Notes: generated from the letters alone by a model not told the origin. DNA of 64,000 nucleotides from Weeksellaceae bacterium (GCA_022013695.1 JAKLPS010000025.1:1-64000), one strand, 5' to 3'; positions 35,970 to 45,173 are shown, numbered from the stretch's first letter. Program-made: numbers and translations.

Positions 35970-37205
35970 TTAAAATGCGTTGTAAGATAGTCCTAAACCA
36001 AAGTAGAATATGTCTGCTTTAGCCTGCCCGTATAAATTGTAATAGGTGTTATTTACCTTTCTGCTTTCAGGCATGGCGTAGGCTCCGGAAATATCGACAC
36101 TGAGTTTGTTAAATTTCAAACCGATACCTCCTGTAATAACATAGTTGTCAAATGAGGGCGTTTCTGGAATGAAGTTTTCATCCGTGTATGGAGACTCGTC
36201 GAAGTACCAGCCCAATCTTCCGGCAATCATATCTGTAATCATATACTGCGTTCCCACACGGAAAGTTCTCGAATTTTTGAAGTTTTTAGGAACCACCGAA
36301 ATTGTAGGATCGGCCTGGTTGCCAACTGGGGCACTGCCAAAGTCCAAAGTCAGCTTATTATATCTTGCCCATCCGTGATAATTGAAATCCGCAGAGATTA
36401 ACCATTTTGGGGTCACTTTATAAGTCGCTCCCAAAGTAATCTCATCTACTAAAGGCAGCGTTGCTTTGAAAGAATCTACACCACCAGTGGCGGCTAAACC
36501 GATATTGGGGTATAGGGCTGGTGAAATATTGAAAGTCGCTTTTCCTTCCTTCGCTTTCATATCGACGGGCGAACGGTAAGCCACACTCACATCCCATTTG
36601 CTGTCTGGTTGGAAATAGAAACCAAATCCAAAGCCGTTTCCTGTAGCTTGGTCATCATACAAATTTAAATCTCCTCCCAATTGGGTTACTCTTTTTGTCC
36701 AATCTATTTTACCTTTTGCATAGATATAGCTTGCTCCAAAAGAAGCCCACGGTGCCAGCTTTACAGAAATCATCGGTTGGAAGAATAAACCTTTCAACTC
36801 TAATCGTTCTACAATTTCTGCACCTTCCCATCCCGTTGGCCATTCTATGGTGCTTCCGAACGGTGTACTGAAACTAAAACCAACGGAAAGCTGATCAAAT
36901 ACTTTGTATGCCACAGCGGCGTATACTGGCGTTCCCAAAGGGCTGTCTGTCTCAGTCTGTTGCAAAGTGCTTGTGTTTTGGAAAGTTATCTTGTTAGAAA
37001 CTCCAAAACCGCCTGCTGCTACACTGAGTTTTGCAGGTATAAAAGAAATACCCGCTGGATTGAAGAATGCAACGCTTGCATCTTCTGCGTGAGCGCTGGT
37101 ATGAGCCATCGCAAGCTGCTTAACGCCTTGAAGAGATACTCGGAATCCTCCCGCGTATGCCGTTACACCGGCTGATAAAGCCATGGTTATCAAAATTCTT
37201 TTCAT
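35970..37205 (-). CDS. OmpP1/FadL family outer membrane transporter
   Basis: A 411-residue outer-membrane beta-barrel of the FadL family, which takes up long-chain fatty acids and other hydrophobic compounds. The signal peptide MKRILITMALSAGVTAYA is followed by GGFRVSLQGVKQLAMAHTS, the N-terminal hatch region, with the HAEDASVAFFNPAG motif (about 40-53) that marks the family. The protein ends GLGLSYNAF, with the C-terminal Phe needed for barrel insertion. It is the first gene of a two-gene operon with the GDSL lipoprotein. A promoter box and a large dyad lie upstream, shared with divergent ricT. Confidence 0.93.
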   Translation of the reverse strand: MKRILITMALSAGVTAYAGGFRVSLQGVKQLAMAHTSAHAEDASVAFFNPAGISFIPAKLSVAAGGFGVSNKITFQNTSTLQQTETDSPLGTPVYAAVAYKVFDQLSVGFSFSTPFGSTIEWPTGWEGAEIVERLELKGLFFQPMISVKLAPWASFGASYIYAKGKIDWTKRVTQLGGDLNLYDDQATGNGFGFGFYFQPDSKWDVSVAYRSPVDMKAKEGKATFNISPALYPNIGLAATGGVDSFKATLPLVDEITLGATYKVTPKWLISADFNYHGWARYNKLTLDFGSAPVGNQADPTISVVPKNFKNSRTFRVGTQYMITDMIAGRLGWYFDESPYTDENFIPETPSFDNYVITGGIGLKFNKLSVDISGAYAMPESRKVNNTYYNLYGQAKADIFYFGLGLSYNAF

Positions 37206-37224
37206 ATAATTATTATTAATGTTC

Positions 37225-37232
37225 CAAATTTA
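37225..37232 (-). promoter_or_regulatory. TAnnTTTG promoter box for the fadL-like gene
   Basis: TAAATTTG on the minus strand, 19 nt before the start codon. Confidence 0.5.
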
Positions 37233-37418
37233 TAATTATTTTGATAACATTGATAAAAAAACATAAAAAATGTTAAACATTGCTATTCTAAGAATAATTG
37301 TTTGATAAGATGATTTTTTTAAGTATTTGATTATTAATTTTTTACATTATTTATAAGCATCATTTTTTTTGCAACTTAAGATTAAACATTGGAAACCAAA
37401 AGATCAAAATTAGTATCA

Positions 37419-37472
37419 ATTGGTGTTATTTATATCACAATTAAAGCTTTATTAATGTGATAAATCACCAAT
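37419..37472. promoter_or_regulatory. Large dyad between the fadL-like gene and ricT
   Basis: An imperfect palindrome: ATTGGTG...TATCACA on the left (37419-37439) mirrors TGTGATA...CACCAAT on the right (37456-37472). The centre TAAAGCTTTA is itself a 10-bp palindrome. It lies in the 379-nt AT-rich region between divergent genes, where I see no further gene, and could be an operator or a hairpin. Confidence 0.45.
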
Positions 37473-37551
37473 ATTAATATTATATTAACTAAAAATTAAC
37501 AAAAAAGCATTTTTAAAAAATATATTCAGCAAGCGTAAATGAAATTTATAT

Positions 37552-37559
37552 TAACTTTG
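37552..37559 (+). promoter_or_regulatory. TAnnTTTG promoter box for ricT
   Basis: TAACTTTG followed by C, 25 nt before the start codon. Confidence 0.55.
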
Positions 37560-37584
37560 CAATCAGACAAAAAAAAACAAAAAT

Positions 37585-38961
37585 ATGAGTTGTGGATGCA
37601 AAACATCCGGCGATTCTTCCCATTCTTGCGGTACCAAGAGTGCCAGTGGGTGCAGTAGTGTAGATACTTGTGGTAATAGTTATAAATTAAGTGTTTTCGA
37701 CTGGCTTTCTGACGTTAATCCGTCGGGTTCCAAAAGTTCAGAGTATGTAGAGGTTCGTTTTAAGAATGAACGTAAATTATATTACAAAAACGTTAATAAC
37801 CTGCCTCTGCATATCGGAAGTATCATTGCTGTAGAATCTAGTCCGGGTCACGATATCGGTGTGGTAAGCCTTTCTGGAGAACTGGTGAAAATCCAGATGA
37901 AGAAGAAAAATGTACACGAAGACACTATTCAAAAAGTCTATCGGCTCGCTAATCAAAAGGATGTGGAAACATGGCAGGATCTTAGTAATAAGGAAAATGC
38001 CATCAAAGTCGATGCTAGAAAGATCGCTTATGGTCTCAATCTGGAGATGAAGATTACAGATGTGGAGTATCAGGGAGATGGTTCCAAAGTTACTTTCTAC
38101 TACACCGCAGACAGCCGGATAGATTTCCGTGTTTTGATTAAAGAATATGCTTCTGTTTTCCGCACCAAAATTGATATGAAGCAAATTGGCTTCCGCCAAG
38201 AATCTGCTAAGGTGGGAGGCATCGGTTCTTGTGGTCGAGAACTCTGCTGCTCCACCTGGCTTACAGATTTCCGATCTGTCAATACCAATGCAGCAAGATA
38301 TCAGCAGTTGAGCATCAATCCTCAAAAATTAGCCGGCCAATGTGGCAAACTTAAATGTTGTCTTAATTACGAGTTGGATACCTATCTGGATGTGCTGAGA
38401 GATTTCCCATCATCCAATACCGTCCTTAATACAGAGAAAGGAAGAGCCTTTTGCATCAAAATTGATGTTTTCAAAAAGAAAATGTGGTTTGCTTATGTAG
38501 AAAACTCAATGGCGTGGTACGATATAGACATCTATGAAGTGCAAAAGATGATCGCAATTAACAAAAAAGGTGAGAAATCTCAAGCTTTGGAAGACCTGAA
38601 AGTGGTGGAAAACAGAATGGTGACCTCCGACCTTATACAGGAAAACAGCGTGGACCGTTTTGAGAAAAAGAACAGAAAACCCAGTCCTCACAACAACAGC
38701 AGCCGAGACAGAAATACAAGGCAGCAAGACAACAGAAATCCAAAACAGCAAGATAATCGAGCGGCCAGACAAACGGATTCTAGAAGTCCAAGACCGCAGG
38801 ATGCCGAACAAAGGGCAAATGAGCAAGGACCTAAGCAGAATATAAACACAAATCCCAAAACGCAGTCCGCCGATCATCAGCCTGCGGAAAATAAAACGCA
38901 TAAAAAACCGTTCAAAAAAACGAAAAAGAAATTTCCACCGAAAAATGAAGGTAATCCCTAA
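37585..38961 (+). CDS. ricT: RicT-type PSP1 domain protein
   Basis: A 458-residue protein of the PSP1/RicT (YaaT) family. In Bacillus RicT is part of the Ric complex with Fe-S clusters that affects RNA maturation and sporulation. The PSP1 domain spans about 45-310, with VGGIGSCGRELCCSTWL and GQCGKLKCCLNYELDTY, two cysteine-rich stretches typical of the family. The N-terminus has extra cysteines (C3, C5, C15, C23, C29) not needed for PSP1. The last 110 residues are a disordered tail rich in Asn, Gln, Arg and Pro. It overlaps gldH by 17 nt, the common flavobacterial arrangement. Confidence 0.9.
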   Translation: MSCGCKTSGDSSHSCGTKSASGCSSVDTCGNSYKLSVFDWLSDVNPSGSKSSEYVEVRFKNERKLYYKNVNNLPLHIGSIIAVESSPGHDIGVVSLSGELVKIQMKKKNVHEDTIQKVYRLANQKDVETWQDLSNKENAIKVDARKIAYGLNLEMKITDVEYQGDGSKVTFYYTADSRIDFRVLIKEYASVFRTKIDMKQIGFRQESAKVGGIGSCGRELCCSTWLTDFRSVNTNAARYQQLSINPQKLAGQCGKLKCCLNYELDTYLDVLRDFPSSNTVLNTEKGRAFCIKIDVFKKKMWFAYVENSMAWYDIDIYEVQKMIAINKKGEKSQALEDLKVVENRMVTSDLIQENSVDRFEKKNRKPSPHNNSSRDRNTRQQDNRNPKQQDNRAARQTDSRSPRPQDAEQRANEQGPKQNINTNPKTQSADHQPAENKTHKKPFKKTKKKFPPKNEGNP

Positions 38962-39442
38962 ATCGATAACTTTTGCAAGCGTTTTTTTATCCTTGATTTC
39001 CTGCCAAGATCCCAACGAGCAGGTCGAGATGAATAATGTAGACAGCCATTGGAAAAAAAACGATGCGCAGAAATTTGATTTTGAAGTAAAAGATGCTCAA
39101 GACCACAAAAATCTGATGATCGTTGTCCGGAATAACAATGATTATCCATACAGCAATCTAAGACTCATCGCAAACATAGAGCATGATAAAAAGATCATCG
39201 CTACCGATACACTGAATTACGTTTTGGCAAAACCAAACGGCGAGTGGATTGGGTCAGGTTTTGGCGATACCAAAGAGATTATTTTCCAATACAAGATGGA
39301 TTGCAAATTTCCACAAAACGGTAAATATTCCTTCAAATTGGTTCAGGCCATGAGAAGAAATATCTTGCCCGGAATAGAAGATATAGGAATTAAAATTCAA
39401 AACCTTAAGCCATCATTTATTAATGGAAAACAAGACAACTGA
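38945..39442 (+). CDS. gldH: Gliding motility lipoprotein GldH
   Basis: A 165-residue lipoprotein needed for gliding in Flavobacterium johnsoniae and kept in many non-gliding Flavobacteriia. The lipobox is LISC with Cys20. The mature part has the family pattern WKKNDAQKFDFEV, RNNNDYPYSNLRL and NGEWIGSGFGDTKE. It probably sits in the periplasm, linked to the T9SS/gliding apparatus; T9SS use is supported by the sorting-domain protein at 8943. It overlaps ricT upstream by 17 nt and the PBP1A gene downstream by 20 nt, so the three are translated from one message. Confidence 0.92.
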   Translation: MKVIPKSITFASVFLSLISCQDPNEQVEMNNVDSHWKKNDAQKFDFEVKDAQDHKNLMIVVRNNNDYPYSNLRLIANIEHDKKIIATDTLNYVLAKPNGEWIGSGFGDTKEIIFQYKMDCKFPQNGKYSFKLVQAMRRNILPGIEDIGIKIQNLKPSFINGKQDN

Positions 39443-41780
39443 ACACAAAACCTTTCCGCTACCAAAAAAGAAAAAAGACCAATCTGCTGTCCAAAAATGG
39501 ATCAAATTTGTCTGGATAGGATTTCTTGTGGTAGTTTTGGGAATTGCGGCCACATTTTTCGCCGTTTCCCAAGGTTTTGTTGGCGATATGCCTGATGTGA
39601 AGGAGTTGGAAAATCCCGATATCTACGTGGCATCAGAAATATATTCATCGGATAACGTTCTTTTGGGAAAATTCGAAAAGGAAAAAACGCGACCGGTGAC
39701 TTACAGCCAGTTGCCACCATTCCTCGTCTATGCGCTGCAGGCAAAAGAGGATGAACGCTTCAAAGAACACTCCGGAATCGACCTCAAGTCTATTCTGCGA
39801 GCCATCCTTTTTGGTGGCGAACGAGGCGGCGGATCTACTATTACACAGCAACTTGCAAAATTATTATTTACGGCAGAACCATCCAGAAACCCTATTTTAA
39901 GGCTTAGGCAAAAACTGAAAGAATGGTGCGTCGCTGTTAGTCTGGAAAAGCGCTATACAAAGGAAGAAATCGTTGCTTTATATTTCAATAAAATGGATTT
40001 CCTTTTTAATGCGAAAGGAATCGAAATGGCGTCCAGAGTTTATTTCAACAAATCTACCAGTCAATTGACTTTGCCGGAAGCGGCCACATTTGTTGCAATG
40101 CTGGAAGCACCGCGAAGAAATAATCCTTACAGAAACCCCGAGAGAGCCAAAGTCCGCAGAGATGTGGTTCTAAAACAAATGCTGGATACCGGTTATATCA
40201 CTAATGCAACCTACGAAAAAGCGGTGGCAACACCCATCGTTGTAGATTTCCACGAGATCAAAACCGTGGAAGACGGATTTTCTTCTTATTATAAATATTA
40301 TCTGAGGAAAGAAATTCAGCAATATCTCGATGCCTATGAGAAAGAAACCGGCAAAGAACTGAATCTTTACAAAAACGGTTTGAAAATCTACGTTACCTTA
40401 GATTCCAGAATGCAGCATTATGCAGAAGAAGCCATCAAAGAGCATTTGACCAGTCTGCAAAGGAGTTTCGACGCCGAGATGAGACGCAATCCCAACCGGC
40501 CTTATTATTATCTGTCTAAATCTCAAGTTAATTCTTTGATGATGGCATCGGTAAGGAGAACAGGCCGATACAAGCAACTGAAAGCCGAAGGAATGCCGGA
40601 GGATTCCATTATGATGGAGTTCCATACGCCGGTGAAAATGTCCAGATTTACTTGGGCGGGCGAAGAAGAAGTGGAGATGTCGCCTTGGGATTCTATCCGC
40701 TATCATAAGCAGATTGCACAGGCAGGACTGATGTCTATGGAGCCGGCAACTGGCGATGTCAAAGCTTGGGTTGGAGGCATCAACTGGGATCACTTCCAGT
40801 ACGACCACGTAAAACAAGGGAAACGGCAGGTAGGCTCTACCTTCAAACCATTTGTGTACGCCACGGCGATCATGCACCTTGGGATGACGCCTTGCTCCAC
40901 AGTTTCCAATGCCAGTTTTAATAAAGGAACTTACCACGTTCGAGGAAATGGTGGAATGCTGACTTTGAAAGATGCTTTAGCCAATTCTCAAAACCCCGTA
41001 GCGTTGCGCTTGGCCGAAATGTCTGGAACGCAGAATGTCATCCAAACAGCAAGAGATCTTGGCGTAACAACCGATATTTCCACCAGTTTGCCAATGGCAT
41101 TAGGGACTTCAGATATCACAATTTACGAAATGCTGGGGGCGTACAGCACGTTTGCCAATTTCGGAAATTATACCAAACCAGAAATGATTTGGAGGATTGA
41201 GGATGCCAACGGACGTGTCATCAAAGAAGTGAAGCCGGCGGTAAAAGAAGTGATGAACGAGATGTATGCTTACACGATGATCGATCTGATGAAAGGCGTT
41301 ACGGAATACGGTACTGCTTCTGGCGAATTAAGACGACGAGGAATTCCGGCCAGTGTAGAAATCGCTGGTAAAACCGGCACCACGCAGAACAACTCCGACG
41401 GTTGGTTTATGGGAATCGTTCCAAAACTGGCTACGGGAGTCTGGGTCGGCTGGGAAGACAGAGCCACCCACTTCTGGAGCACCGGAGAAGGGCAGGGCGC
41501 CAAAATGGGGCTGCCAATCTGGGCTATTTTTATGAAAAAAGTGTTTGCAAACAAAGCCCTGAATATAAAACCAGAAGAAAAATTCATCAAACCAGCCAAT
41601 TGGACAGGCAGTTGCTCGGATCTCAATAATCTGAGAAACGGATATGGCGACGAAGGCGGATACCAGTCCATCGATGAGCTCAAAAATCCGAAAAAGATAG
41701 TTCCTGACCAAGGTGTGAAAAAAGATGATCGCTCCAACGAAGCTCTCAATACAGGAGAGGATGTGGACTTTAACAAATAA
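39423..41780 (+). CDS. Class A penicillin-binding protein 1A
   Basis: A 785-residue bifunctional peptidoglycan synthase. A short cytoplasmic tail and one membrane segment (about 27-50) lead to the GT51 glycosyltransferase domain, with EDERFKEHSG (about 110-119) containing its catalytic Glu and GGSTITQQLAKLL. The transpeptidase domain has S472-TFK (the SxxK motif), S522-Q-N524 and KTGTT at 650-654, so both activities look intact. It is usually annotated as PBP1A (mrcA/ponA-like). It overlaps gldH by 20 nt and ends at a strong terminator. Confidence 0.94.
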   Translation: MENKTTEHKTFPLPKKKKDQSAVQKWIKFVWIGFLVVVLGIAATFFAVSQGFVGDMPDVKELENPDIYVASEIYSSDNVLLGKFEKEKTRPVTYSQLPPFLVYALQAKEDERFKEHSGIDLKSILRAILFGGERGGGSTITQQLAKLLFTAEPSRNPILRLRQKLKEWCVAVSLEKRYTKEEIVALYFNKMDFLFNAKGIEMASRVYFNKSTSQLTLPEAATFVAMLEAPRRNNPYRNPERAKVRRDVVLKQMLDTGYITNATYEKAVATPIVVDFHEIKTVEDGFSSYYKYYLRKEIQQYLDAYEKETGKELNLYKNGLKIYVTLDSRMQHYAEEAIKEHLTSLQRSFDAEMRRNPNRPYYYLSKSQVNSLMMASVRRTGRYKQLKAEGMPEDSIMMEFHTPVKMSRFTWAGEEEVEMSPWDSIRYHKQIAQAGLMSMEPATGDVKAWVGGINWDHFQYDHVKQGKRQVGSTFKPFVYATAIMHLGMTPCSTVSNASFNKGTYHVRGNGGMLTLKDALANSQNPVALRLAEMSGTQNVIQTARDLGVTTDISTSLPMALGTSDITIYEMLGAYSTFANFGNYTKPEMIWRIEDANGRVIKEVKPAVKEVMNEMYAYTMIDLMKGVTEYGTASGELRRRGIPASVEIAGKTGTTQNNSDGWFMGIVPKLATGVWVGWEDRATHFWSTGEGQGAKMGLPIWAIFMKKVFANKALNIKPEEKFIKPANWTGSCSDLNNLRNGYGDEGGYQSIDELKNPKKIVPDQGVKKDDRSNEALNTGEDVDFNK

Positions 41781-41790
41781 AAAATAATAG

Positions 41791-41814
41791 CCCGCATTTC
41801 TGATGCGGGTTTTT
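41791..41814 (+). terminator. Terminator after the PBP1A gene
   Basis: CCCGCAT (41791-41797) pairs with ATGCGGG (41803-41809) over a 5-nt loop, followed by five T. Confidence 0.9.
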
Positions 41815-41821
41815 CATACCG

Positions 41822-43363
41822 ATGAACCTCGATCTCATTACTCAAAAATTCACCAAAATATTTCCGGGAGATTTCTCGGGAAATACGATGCAGAGGCAAA
41901 CACCCGACGTGATGTTTTGCACCGTCAAACCTGCACATTTTAATGATGCCGAATTAATCGATTTTAATGAAAAATTATCGGAAGAAATTGGACTTGGAAA
42001 AATCGAGGATCAAACTGACAAAGATTTTCTTGTCGCGCAGAATCTTCCGGAAAACATAGAAACTTACGCCACCGCTTATGCCGGCCATCAGTTCGGAAAT
42101 TGGGCGGGCCAGTTGGGTGACGGAAGAGTAATTTTCGCAGGAGAAATTATTAACGAAAATCGTCAAACCGAAATCCAATGGAAAGGAGCCGGCGCAACGC
42201 CATATTCCAGAAATGCAGATGGACGAGCCGTTTTGCGTTCCTCGATTCGGGAATATCTGATGAGCGAGGCGATGTATCATCTCGGCATTCCCACAACGCG
42301 CGCTTTGAGTTTGTCCAAAACTGGCGAAGATGTGATTCGTGATATTCAATATTCGGGGAATCCGCAAAAGGAGCAAGGCGCAGTTGTAGTAAGAACTTCG
42401 GAATCTTTCCTCAGATTTGGACATTTCGAATTGCTGTCTGCCAGAAAACAAAATGAACTTTTGAAGCAATTAGCAGATTATAGCATTAAAAATTTCTTTC
42501 CGGAAGTTCGATCAGAAAATCACGCTACAAAATATATCGACTGGTTCCAAGCCATTTGCGACCGCACTTTGAGGATGATTATCCATTGGTATCGCGTTGG
42601 GTTTGTTCACGGTGTGATGAATACCGATAATATGTCAATTCTAGGTTTAACGATCGACTACGGCCCGTTTTCTATGATGGATGGTTACGATCTGGAATTC
42701 ACACCCAACACAACTGATTTGCCGGGAAGACGATACGCTTTTGGGAAGCAAGGTCAGATTGCACATTGGAATCTGGCAACTTTGGCAAATGCTATTTTCC
42801 CTTTAATTAGTGATGCTGAGGTTTTGGAGAAAATTCTGGATGATTTCGGAAAACAATTTTGGGTAAAGCACGACCAAATGCTCGCCCAAAAATTTGGTTT
42901 CGATGAGATTATGAATGAAGATGAGCTGTTCTTCACAGAATGGCAGCAGATGATGCAGGATTTAACTTTAGACTACACTTTATTTTTCCAACAGCTCGAA
43001 AAACCTGTTTCTGAAATTAAAACTGATGATTTCAAAGATGCTTTTTATCGAAATCTTAATGAAAATGAATTGAAAAAATTATCAGATTTCATCGAAAAAT
43101 ATGGGCAAAGAAAACTTAAGAATAAAATCTCGGAATCGGAATCTTTGGAATTAATGTCAAAGACAAATCCGAAATTCGTGCTCAGAAATTATCTTTTGTT
43201 CGAAGCCATTCAGGCGGCGGAAAATGGGAATTATGAGATGTTCTTCAAACTAAAGGCAGCGTTGGAAAATCCTTACACAAACCTCTACCCGGAATTCAAT
43301 AAAAAACGGCCTTCGAAGTACGATAATCAGACGGGAAGCAGTCAGTTGTCTTGTAGTTCTTAG
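41822..43363 (+). CDS. selO: Protein adenylyltransferase SelO (YdiU family)
   Basis: A 513-residue pseudokinase-fold enzyme that transfers AMP to Ser, Thr or Tyr of target proteins, linked to the redox stress response. The nucleotide-binding part has WAGQLGDGRVIFAGE (about 95-109) and WKGAGATPYSRNADGRAVL (about 120-138). The catalytic loop is HGVMNTDNMSI (about 261-271), and the metal-binding DYGPF follows at about 278. The conserved C-terminal Cys of selenocysteine relatives may correspond to the Cys in the last residues LSCSS. It begins only 8 nt after the upstream terminator, so its promoter must lie within or before that terminator, or it depends on readthrough. Confidence 0.94.
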   Translation: MNLDLITQKFTKIFPGDFSGNTMQRQTPDVMFCTVKPAHFNDAELIDFNEKLSEEIGLGKIEDQTDKDFLVAQNLPENIETYATAYAGHQFGNWAGQLGDGRVIFAGEIINENRQTEIQWKGAGATPYSRNADGRAVLRSSIREYLMSEAMYHLGIPTTRALSLSKTGEDVIRDIQYSGNPQKEQGAVVVRTSESFLRFGHFELLSARKQNELLKQLADYSIKNFFPEVRSENHATKYIDWFQAICDRTLRMIIHWYRVGFVHGVMNTDNMSILGLTIDYGPFSMMDGYDLEFTPNTTDLPGRRYAFGKQGQIAHWNLATLANAIFPLISDAEVLEKILDDFGKQFWVKHDQMLAQKFGFDEIMNEDELFFTEWQQMMQDLTLDYTLFFQQLEKPVSEIKTDDFKDAFYRNLNENELKKLSDFIEKYGQRKLKNKISESESLELMSKTNPKFVLRNYLLFEAIQAAENGNYEMFFKLKAALENPYTNLYPEFNKKRPSKYDNQTGSSQLSCSS

Positions 43364-43427
43364 TAGTGTTTTTGAGAGAAATGTAAGTAATAATTTTCTA
43401 TCTTTGTTATCATCAATCTTTAGCACA

Positions 43428-43625
43428 ATGAATTTAGCATCTGAAAAAAGTGAAATCATAAAGTGGGTCAATTCTCTGGAAAGTCCTGCAGTTATTGAAG
43501 AAATTAATAAAATCAGAAACAGAAAGTCTTTTGATTTTGAGAAGGAATGGGAAAGAGGTATTTCCGGTGAGGAACTGAAAAAGCGCACTAAAGAATACTC
43601 AAAAACCTTGCCTTGGAAAAAATAA
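43428..43625 (+). CDS. Putative antitoxin of a RelE-like pair
   Basis: A 65-residue charged, mostly helical protein with no recognised DNA-binding motif. It is called an antitoxin because it directly precedes, and overlaps by 13 nt, a RelE/ParE-like toxin gene, the standard order of type II systems. The C-terminal KRTKEYSKTLPWKK is basic and could be the toxin-wrapping part. The frame is open for 8 codons upstream (ATG at 43404), but the ATG at 43428 gives the more usual length. It lies in the accessory patch with the Fic protein. Confidence 0.65.
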   Translation: MNLASEKSEIIKWVNSLESPAVIEEINKIRNRKSFDFEKEWERGISGEELKKRTKEYSKTLPWKK

Positions 43626-43936
43626 TTATCCAGTATTTACCTGAGGTTGAAGATTATTTGAATGAATTATCATATTTGCTTTTTCACAAGGAATACTTTG
43701 GATTTATAGAAAATGCCTTTGCTTATGTTGAGGAAATTGTTGATTTCATTGAGTACAATCTTCCAATTTTCCCCTTCAAGAAAACGCCTGAAAGTCTATC
43801 CCATCTCGGTTCGAAATATATTTTCTACAAAGCCAATCACACCACGACTTGGTATGTATTCTTTGAAAATGTCGAAAATCGATATCTCGTTACTTTTATT
43901 ACCAACAGCCATTCTGAGATTGTTCAGCATCTTTAG
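43613..43936 (+). CDS. RelE/ParE-like toxin
   Basis: A 107-residue protein with a RelE/ParE-fold pattern: helix VEDYLNELSYLLFHKEYFGF and a second long helix, then the strands KYIFYKANHTTTWYVFFE and RYLVTFITNSH, typical of the fold's beta-sheet end. In this family the toxin cuts ribosome-bound mRNA or inhibits gyrase; the eye cannot tell which, and the usual catalytic Arg/Tyr/His set is only partly visible (His and Tyr near the end). It overlaps the antitoxin-like gene by 13 nt. A hairpin at 43979 follows. Confidence 0.7.
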   Translation: MEKIIIQYLPEVEDYLNELSYLLFHKEYFGFIENAFAYVEEIVDFIEYNLPIFPFKKTPESLSHLGSKYIFYKANHTTTWYVFFENVENRYLVTFITNSHSEIVQHL

Positions 43937-43978
43937 AAAAAAAGAAACTTTATTTTAAAGTGAAATTTTGTCATTTCG

Positions 43979-43999
43979 AAGTATTTTTGAAAAATACTT
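43979..43999. terminator. Hairpin between the convergent toxin and fic genes
   Basis: AAGTATTTTT and AAAAATACTT form a 10-bp perfect stem around a single base loop centre. It lacks a long T run but sits between convergent genes, so it may stop transcription from both sides. Confidence 0.5.
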
Positions 44000-44029
44000 G
44001 ATTTTGAAATTGCTGAACAATACTTCAAT

Positions 44030-45130
44030 TTAAAGATTCAGCTGATACCGCACATTTCTTCCTTCACCTTGTTGCAACAAAATTTCCTTAACCGTCAGGT
44101 CCTGCAGATCTCGAGTGGCTGTGGCGCGAGAAACTTTGGTGATAGACACATATTTTTTAGCGGTCAGTCCGCCCTCAAAACCGCGAGTTCCAAATTCAAA
44201 CATTTTCATAAGGGCTTTGGTTTGGCGCTCATTCATTTGAGGCTTGTGCCGATCCAAAAATTTACTTTTATTAAGTGTCAGCAAAATAGTCTGTTTGGCC
44301 TGTTTCTGGGCTTCCAAAACTACAGATGAAAAGTAGAAGATCCAGTCTGTAATTTCTAAGGTTCTTTGGGCGGATTTCAAAGCGTTGTAATATTGCCTCT
44401 TATCTTTTTCAATAGTGCCGGAAAGGCTTATCAAAAACGGCATTCCAAAAGATTCCGAAAGGCATTTTTGGGAAATCGCCCTGCCAATTCGTCCATTTCC
44501 GTCTTCGAAGGGATGGATGCTTTCGAAATATAAATGAGAGAGGGCTGTTTTGACAAGAATATTTTTGACATCCGCCGTAGAAACTTTAAAATTATTGTAC
44601 CACTGGACGAAATTTTCCATTTCTTGGGGTATCAGTTCTGAAGGCGGCGCTTCGAAATGAACCACTTCTCTTCCCAACGCTCCGGAAACAATTTGCATAG
44701 GCTCTTTACCTGTTCTATATTCTCCAGCCTTTATGTATGGAACATTCTGCATTAATAGATGATGCCAATTTTTCAGAAGCATTTCAGAAAATTCATCTTT
44801 GTAGGATTGCTGTACCGCAATCATCAGAGCAGCAATGCCTTGGGATTTTTTGTCTCGGATTTTGGGCAGCTCATCAGTCATTCCCAATTGCTTTTTTATC
44901 GAAGACATCACATCTTGTCTGCTGAAAAATTCTCCTTCTATTTCCGAGGTTTTAACGGCTTCAGAAATCATAAATTCTAACATCGCTTCTTGCCGCACGG
45001 GTTCTGGAAAGGAATCCGCCAAACCTTTCATTTCACCTGTTTCCAGCGAAAAATTTATGATTAATGAGTCGAGCACAGCGTCGTCATAAGTGAAATTTGC
45101 CCAATTTGGTAACTGCCAATTATAATGCAT
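44030..45130 (-). CDS. Fic family protein with N-terminal inhibitory helix and C-terminal winged helix
   Basis: A 366-residue Fic protein. Fic enzymes usually transfer AMP from ATP to a hydroxyl of a target protein. The N-terminal region fits DUF4172/Fic_N. The inhibitory-helix motif [ST]xxxE[GN] is at T61-G66 (TSEIEG), placing it in class II, which blocks its own active site. The Fic core HPFEDGNGRIGR at 206-217 is intact, so it should be active once released. The C-terminal 80 residues (about 285-366) look like a winged helix (ATATRDLQDL as recognition helix). Upstream are two copies of a 9-11-9 palindrome around a promoter box, suggesting autoregulation. Its target is unknown. Confidence 0.92.
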   Translation of the reverse strand: MHYNWQLPNWANFTYDDAVLDSLIINFSLETGEMKGLADSFPEPVRQEAMLEFMISEAVKTSEIEGEFFSRQDVMSSIKKQLGMTDELPKIRDKKSQGIAALMIAVQQSYKDEFSEMLLKNWHHLLMQNVPYIKAGEYRTGKEPMQIVSGALGREVVHFEAPPSELIPQEMENFVQWYNNFKVSTADVKNILVKTALSHLYFESIHPFEDGNGRIGRAISQKCLSESFGMPFLISLSGTIEKDKRQYYNALKSAQRTLEITDWIFYFSSVVLEAQKQAKQTILLTLNKSKFLDRHKPQMNERQTKALMKMFEFGTRGFEGGLTAKKYVSITKVSRATATRDLQDLTVKEILLQQGEGRNVRYQLNL

Positions 45131-45158
45131 GAGGCGATTAAATTAAATTATTGCCTCA
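45130..45158 (-). promoter_or_regulatory. Operator copy 1 at the fic start codon
   Basis: TGAGGCGAT (45130-45138), 11 nt, ATTGCCTCA (45150-45158). The right half is exact and the left half has one change from perfect symmetry. It overlaps the first base of the start codon and the end of the -7 promoter box. Confidence 0.7.
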
Positions 45159-45164
45159 AATATA
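45157..45164 (-). promoter_or_regulatory. TAnnTTTG promoter box for fic
   Basis: TATATTTG on the minus strand, 26 nt before the start codon and between the two operator copies. A TTG at 45188-45190 is a possible -33 element, with a 23-nt spacer. Confidence 0.55.
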
Positions 45165-45173
45165 ATAGTTTTT

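Noticed and set aside
37436-37461. CRP-type operator in the fadL-ricT gap
   Set aside because: The half-sites TCACA and TGTGA are in everted order with the wrong spacing.
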